Shown: positions 60,519-64,000 of the stretch, in pieces
Layout of the letters: every line of letters starts with the position of its first letter
Position numbering within the stretch: the first letter of the stretch is position 1
NCBI GenBank assembly: GCA_035556495.1
Contig: DATMEW010000074.1
Coordinates: forward strand, 11,432-75,431
Reading direction: 5' to 3'
DNA: 64,000 bases
From: CANKHJ01 sp035556495
Lineage (GTDB): Bacteria > Pseudomonadota > Alphaproteobacteria > Rhizobiales > Xanthobacteraceae
Made by a program: the position numbers and the translations under genes
The notes under the pieces: model-generated
The model's database searches: none
Seen by the model: only the letters and a program-made list of their open reading frames with translations
Told to the model about the DNA's origin: nothing

Positions 60519-61130
60519 TCAGGCCGCGGCGCTGGGGCGGGCAGAGACCGCCGCATACCAGCGCGCCAGATGGCCGAGCTCTTCCGGCACCGCGATCCGC
60601 GCCGGCTTGAGGAAGTCAATCGCGACCAGCGCCGTGATATCCGCGACCGTGAACCGGTCGCCGGCGATGAACTCCCGGCCGGCCAGCTCGCCATCCAGCA
60701 GCCGCAACGTCGCAAGAACACGCGGCTTGTTGGCCTCGCCCCATTCGGCCACCTGCGGCACTTCGAAATCCTTCATCCCGGGATGCAGGTGCCGGAAGGC
60801 ATGGGCAACCGGCTGGTAGAGATGAAACTCCATCCGCCGGTTCCACATCTCCACCCGGGCAATGTCCAGCGCCCCGGCGCCGAACAGCGCCGGCTCCGGA
60901 TGCAGCGCCTCGAAATAGCGGCAGATCGCGATGGATTCGCTGATGGCCTCGCCGCTGTCCAGCACCAGCGTCGGCACCAGTCCATAAGGATTGAGCCGGC
61001 GATACTGCGCCGCCCGATGGTCGCCGTCGGCAAGATCGAGATGCTCCGCCGGCACCGAAATCCCCTTCTCGTGCAGAAAGATGCGCACCCGGCGCGGATT
61101 GGGCGTGCGCGGCGCGTCATACAGCTTCAT
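60519..61130 (-). CDS. Glutathione S-transferase
   Basis: A 203-residue GST starting at ATG 61130 (MKLYDAPRTPNPRRVRIFLH); the open frame extends upstream to 61445 but the added part is Arg-rich and unlike the family. The thioredoxin-like N-domain has the glutathione-binding YGLVPTLVLDSGEAISESIA and the C-domain FIAGDRFTVADITALVAIDF. The substrate is unknown. Its stop codon directly abuts that of the convergent dehydrogenase. Confidence 0.9.
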   Translation of the reverse strand: MKLYDAPRTPNPRRVRIFLHEKGISVPAEHLDLADGDHRAAQYRRLNPYGLVPTLVLDSGEAISESIAICRYFEALHPEPALFGAGALDIARVEMWNRRMEFHLYQPVAHAFRHLHPGMKDFEVPQVAEWGEANKPRVLATLRLLDGELAGREFIAGDRFTVADITALVAIDFLKPARIAVPEELGHLARWYAAVSARPSAAA

Positions 61131-61261
61131 GCGTGGTCTCCCGGTGGCCCGAACAGCCTCCCGCAAAGTTTCGTTAACCGCCATTTTTAGCCGCCCCTTA
61201 AGGCAGACTTTAAGGATTTGCGGCCAATTTGCGTCTGGCATCCGAGTGCAGCGTAGCCGAA

Positions 61262-62848
61262 ATGAGTGCGACTCCCGACCAGCGGGATCTGGTTTCCACA
61301 CCTGACGATCCGACGGCCAAGCGCCGCCGCGTTGCGTCCCAGCGCGTGCGCGACGCCCGCGACCGGCTGACGTCATCAACAGGCACGCGGCCTGCCTTCG
61401 ACTACGAATTGCTGCGCCAGTTCGCCCAAAACCGGCTGACGGCATCTCCGGTCGTTCTCATTCTCATCGGCGTGGTCGGCTTCCTCTCGAGTCTGTGGAC
61501 GGACCCCACTCAGGCGGGAATCTGGACGATCGGGATTCTCATCGTCCACATCATCACGACGAGCGCGTGCCGACGTTTCCTTGCGGTTCCGGTGGCGGAA
61601 ATCGACATCGGCCGCTGGCGGCGGCGTTTTGTGTTGCTGTACCTGCTGTTCGGCCTGGCATGGATTTTCATCCTGACCAACCCGGTGGGGCTCGACGACG
61701 AGTCCAGCACCTTCATGCTGTTCGTCATGCTGCTGGTGGTGGCGGTGTCCAGCATGCTGGCGTCAAGCGTTCCCATCGCGGTGCTGGCCTCCACCATACC
61801 CATCACGCTCGCGATCGCGCTGGACCTTGCGCTGCGGGGCACCCTGCGCGACTACATCCTCGCCGCCATGGCGATCACCGCGCAGCTCTATTTCCTGCTG
61901 CTGTCGCATCGGCTCTATTCGAGCACGCTCGCCACCATCGAAGCCCGCGCAGAAAAAGATGCCCTGATCGGCGAACTGGAGCAGGCCAAGGCCATTTCCG
62001 ACGAAGCCCGCCATCGCGCGGAAGCCGCGAATATCTCAAAGTCTCGATTTCTCGCACAGATGAGCCACGAGTTGCGCACGCCGCTCAACGCCATCCTCGG
62101 CTTTTCCGAAGTGATGAAAGGCGAGATTTTCGGCGCGCACGCCGTGCCGGCCTACAAGGACTACGCCAACGACATCCATAATTCCGGCGTTCATTTGCTG
62201 AATCTCATCAACGAAATTCTCGATCTCTCGCGCATCGAAGCCGGCCGCTACGAACTCAACGAAGAGCCCATCACCCTCATCCATGTCGCTGAAGAATGCC
62301 GGCACCTTTTGCAAATACGCGCCAAGAACCGCAACCTCACCGTTCATGAGATGTATGAGGAAGACATGCCGCGGCTGTGGGCGGATGAGCGGGCCGCGCG
62401 GCAGATCACGCTCAATCTGCTGTCGAATGCCATCAAGTTCACGCCGCCCGGTGGCGAAATCTGGCTCAAGGTCGGCTGGACCGCCTCGGGCGGCCAATAC
62501 GTCAGTGTCAAGGACACTGGCCCCGGCATTCCCGAGGAGGAGATTTCAGTCGTGCTCGCCTCCTTCGGGCAGGGTTCCAACTCGATCAAATCCGCCGAGC
62601 AGGGCGCCGGCCTCGGCCTACCCATCGTCAAGAGCCTGGTCGACCTTCACGGCGGCACATTCTCGCTGAAATCCAAGCTGCGCATCGGTACGGAAGTGAT
62701 CGTCACCTTCCCGCCCGAGCGGGTGATGGCCGCGCTCGCACCCGTGGTCGAACCCAGTCCGTCGCTTCAGCCGGATCAGGCCGAGGCCGGCGTCCCGCCA
62801 CAACCCGTTTCGATCCGTCGCAAGCCCCTGATGCGCACCGGCACATGA
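61262..62848 (+). CDS. DivJ/PleC/PdhS-like membrane sensor histidine kinase
   Basis: A 528-residue kinase starting at ATG 61262 (MSATPDQRDLVSTPDDPTAK). A polar N-terminus of about 60 residues is followed by about six membrane segments (62-215), a short coiled coil, the H-box SRFLAQMSHELRTPLNAILG (His 269) and an ATPase domain with NLLSNAIKFTPPGGEIWLKV and QGAGLGLPIVKSLVDLHGGT. The H-box and catalytic wording resemble the cell-cycle kinases DivJ, PleC and PdhS, which act on DivK and PleD in alphaproteobacteria. The stop overlaps the start of the aspartic protease gene by 4 bp (ATGA). Confidence 0.8.
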   Translation: MSATPDQRDLVSTPDDPTAKRRRVASQRVRDARDRLTSSTGTRPAFDYELLRQFAQNRLTASPVVLILIGVVGFLSSLWTDPTQAGIWTIGILIVHIITTSACRRFLAVPVAEIDIGRWRRRFVLLYLLFGLAWIFILTNPVGLDDESSTFMLFVMLLVVAVSSMLASSVPIAVLASTIPITLAIALDLALRGTLRDYILAAMAITAQLYFLLLSHRLYSSTLATIEARAEKDALIGELEQAKAISDEARHRAEAANISKSRFLAQMSHELRTPLNAILGFSEVMKGEIFGAHAVPAYKDYANDIHNSGVHLLNLINEILDLSRIEAGRYELNEEPITLIHVAEECRHLLQIRAKNRNLTVHEMYEEDMPRLWADERAARQITLNLLSNAIKFTPPGGEIWLKVGWTASGGQYVSVKDTGPGIPEEEISVVLASFGQGSNSIKSAEQGAGLGLPIVKSLVDLHGGTFSLKSKLRIGTEVIVTFPPERVMAALAPVVEPSPSLQPDQAEAGVPPQPVSIRRKPLMRTGT

Positions 62849-63681
62849 AGTCCTCGTCCGCTCCCCGCACCCCCAGAAAGCGATCCCGCACGCTGGTCCT
62901 GCTGCGGCGGACCCTGTGGCTCGGCACTGCCGCAACGGCGGTGCTGGTCCTGACGCTGCTGCTTCGCGCCGAACCGCAGATGCTGTCGCGCCTTGGCAAA
63001 GCGGACCTGTCCGCGCTCGGCCCCAGGCTGCTGCTTGTCGGGCTTCTCGGCCTTCTGGCGCTGGGGCTCACGCGGGAGCGCCTCTCCCGGGTGCTGGAAT
63101 CGTCCTGGGTCTGGGCGCTGGGGGCGCTGATGGTCGTCGGCGCATTCGCCTACCGGACAGACATTTCCCAGGCCGGCCAGCGGCTGATGGCGGCAGCGGT
63201 GCCCGTTGCGCCCTCCTCACCCACCACCCTCGCCGCATCGATACCGCGGACCGACAAACGGACGGCAACCGATCCCGTCATCACCGGCAGCATCCGGCCC
63301 CATGCCCGCATGGTGGAGATCGAGCGAAGCCGCGCCGGCGAGTTCGGCATCTCGGCCTTCGTCAACGGGGCAAAAGTCCAGACGGTTCTGGATACCGGCG
63401 CGAGCCGCGTGATACTTACGCCGGAGGCTGCCCGCGCCGCCGGCCTGCCGGTGGAGTTCCTCGACTATTCCGTTCAGGTCGAGACCGCCAACGGCCGCAC
63501 CCGCGCTGCGCCGGTCACGCTCGACCGGCTCGCGGTCGGCCGCGTGGTGGAGCGGTCCGTCCCGGCGCTGATCGCCCAGCCGGGACAACTCAAGGTCAGC
63601 CTGCTCGGCATGAGCTTCCTGGACCGGCTGGAGAGCTGGGAAGTGCGCGGCGAAACCTTGCGGATGCGCGGCTTCCCGTAA
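62845..63681 (+). CDS. TIGR02281-type membrane aspartic protease
   Basis: A 278-residue protein with three membrane segments (about 24-41, 60-77, 88-104) and a retropepsin-like domain with the catalytic DTGAS at 183-187. The pattern GEFGISAFVNGAKVQTVLDT and SLLGMSFLDRLESWEVRGET matches the TIGR02281 clan AA family. It starts inside the kinase stop (ATGA), so kinase and protease are translationally coupled. The target is unknown. Confidence 0.85.
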   Translation: MKSSSAPRTPRKRSRTLVLLRRTLWLGTAATAVLVLTLLLRAEPQMLSRLGKADLSALGPRLLLVGLLGLLALGLTRERLSRVLESSWVWALGALMVVGAFAYRTDISQAGQRLMAAAVPVAPSSPTTLAASIPRTDKRTATDPVITGSIRPHARMVEIERSRAGEFGISAFVNGAKVQTVLDTGASRVILTPEAARAAGLPVEFLDYSVQVETANGRTRAAPVTLDRLAVGRVVERSVPALIAQPGQLKVSLLGMSFLDRLESWEVRGETLRMRGFP

Positions 63682-63685
63682 CGCT

Positions 63686-64000
63686 TCAGGACCAGATCAG
63701 GCTGGCTATGAAGCGCGCGGCGACGGCGAACAGGAACAGGCCGAAGCTCACCTCCAGCGCGCGGCGGCTGAAACGGTGCGCGATGCGCGCCCCGAGCGGC
63801 GCGAAGGCCATGCTGGTCGGCGCGATCAGCACGAAGCCGATCAACGATACGAAGCCCGCGGAGAATGGCGGCAATTGCGCCATCTGCGGCCAGCCGGCAA
63901 GCACGTAACCGATGGCGCCCGGCACGGCGACGAAGACGCCCAGCGCCGCAGCCGTTCCGACTGCGCGATGCATGGTCCGTCCATAGAGCGTCATCGCCAT
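63686..64000 (-). CDS. TauE/SafE-family transporter, C-terminal part (cut by the window edge)
   Basis: About 104 residues of the C-terminal half of a sulfite/sulfonate exporter-like membrane protein (GTAAALGVFVAVPGAIGYVL, ISLIGF-like FVSLIGFVLIAPTSMAFAPL, ALEVSFGLFLFAVAARFIAS). A Met codon sits at the very edge, but the family is about 250 residues, so the gene very likely extends past 64,000. It converges with the aspartic protease, ending 4 bp after its stop. Confidence 0.85.
   Translation of the reverse strand: MAMTLYGRTMHRAVGTAAALGVFVAVPGAIGYVLAGWPQMAQLPPFSAGFVSLIGFVLIAPTSMAFAPLGARIAHRFSRRALEVSFGLFLFAVAARFIASLIWS

Noticed and set aside
61174..61213. TTAA motifs before the kinase gene as CtrA boxes
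   Set aside because: One pair has N8 spacing and the other reads TTAA-N7-TTTT, so neither fits the consensus.
1..64000. CRISPR arrays, insertion sequences, prophage and integrase genes
   Set aside because: No regularly spaced repeats, transposase or phage-like genes were recognised.

Overview
The window looks like the chromosome of a free-living alphaproteobacterium of the order Hyphomicrobiales (Rhizobiales), probably outside the Rhizobiaceae. The grounds are the high G+C content, a Caulobacter-type flagellar gene set (fliX, flbT, flaF, an MgtE-domain MotE-like protein, DUF6468), cckA beside flhB, a DUF2865 protein, and two copies of a composite palindromic intergenic repeat of the kind found in rhizobia. 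The genus cannot be fixed from this sequence. No rRNA, tRNA, CRISPR array, insertion sequence or prophage gene was recognised.

Positions 1-31,800 are almost entirely one flagellar locus. On the left, minus strand, lie the start of cckA and the block flgB-flgC-fliE-fliQ-fliR-flhB. The plus-strand pair fliO-fliP follows. Next, minus strand, come fliL-fliM-DUF6468-motE-like-radical SAM/SPASM-TPR protein. The plus-strand rod and ring operon flgF-flgG-flgA-flgH is followed by a dksA-family gene, then fliX and the divergent flgI-flgJ-flgN group. Two divergent flagellin genes, the second leading into flbT-flaF, precede the minus-strand hook operon flgE-flgK-flgL. Control sites readable by eye suggest a Caulobacter-like transcriptional hierarchy. 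Exact CtrA-type TTAA-N7-TTAA boxes lie before flgB and the TPR gene. CtrA-like half sites lie before fliX and fliL and between the flagellins. Sigma-54 -24/-12 promoters lie before flgF, flgI and flgE, each with CGGCA(A/G)AAA-type repeats 35-110 bp upstream, where FlbD would be expected to bind.

Positions 31,800-46,000 are mixed metabolic and accessory genes: a MipA/OmpV outer-membrane protein, a FAD amine oxidase-like enzyme, a histidine phosphatase, a probable aromatic-oxidation operon (Bug-type binding protein, ring-hydroxylating dioxygenase alpha and beta, MFS transporter), a DUF892 protein, a UPF0178 protein, a cold-shock protein, maleylacetoacetate isomerase, a DMT transporter and a DUF2865 protein. 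Positions 44,500-64,000 hold mostly housekeeping genes: nadE, dgkA, class II DAHP synthase, gor, DUF2059, rpiA, gph, moaA and apbC/mrp. They are interspersed with a PEGA lipoprotein, an orphan TRAP binding protein, a diheme peroxidase-cupredoxin fusion with a helical partner, a PKHD dioxygenase, a beta-hydroxyacid dehydrogenase, a GST, and a DivJ/PleC-like kinase coupled to a membrane aspartic protease. A TauE/SafE gene is cut by the right edge.

The most unusual item is the radical SAM/SPASM gene inside the flagellar motor cluster. Its start is overlapped by a perfect 16-bp palindrome, and its N-terminal beta-rich domain resembles domains seen in surface-glycan enzymes. The neighbouring 1,201-residue periplasmic AMIN-like/TPR protein, with its own CtrA box, is the second candidate for an undescribed motility component.
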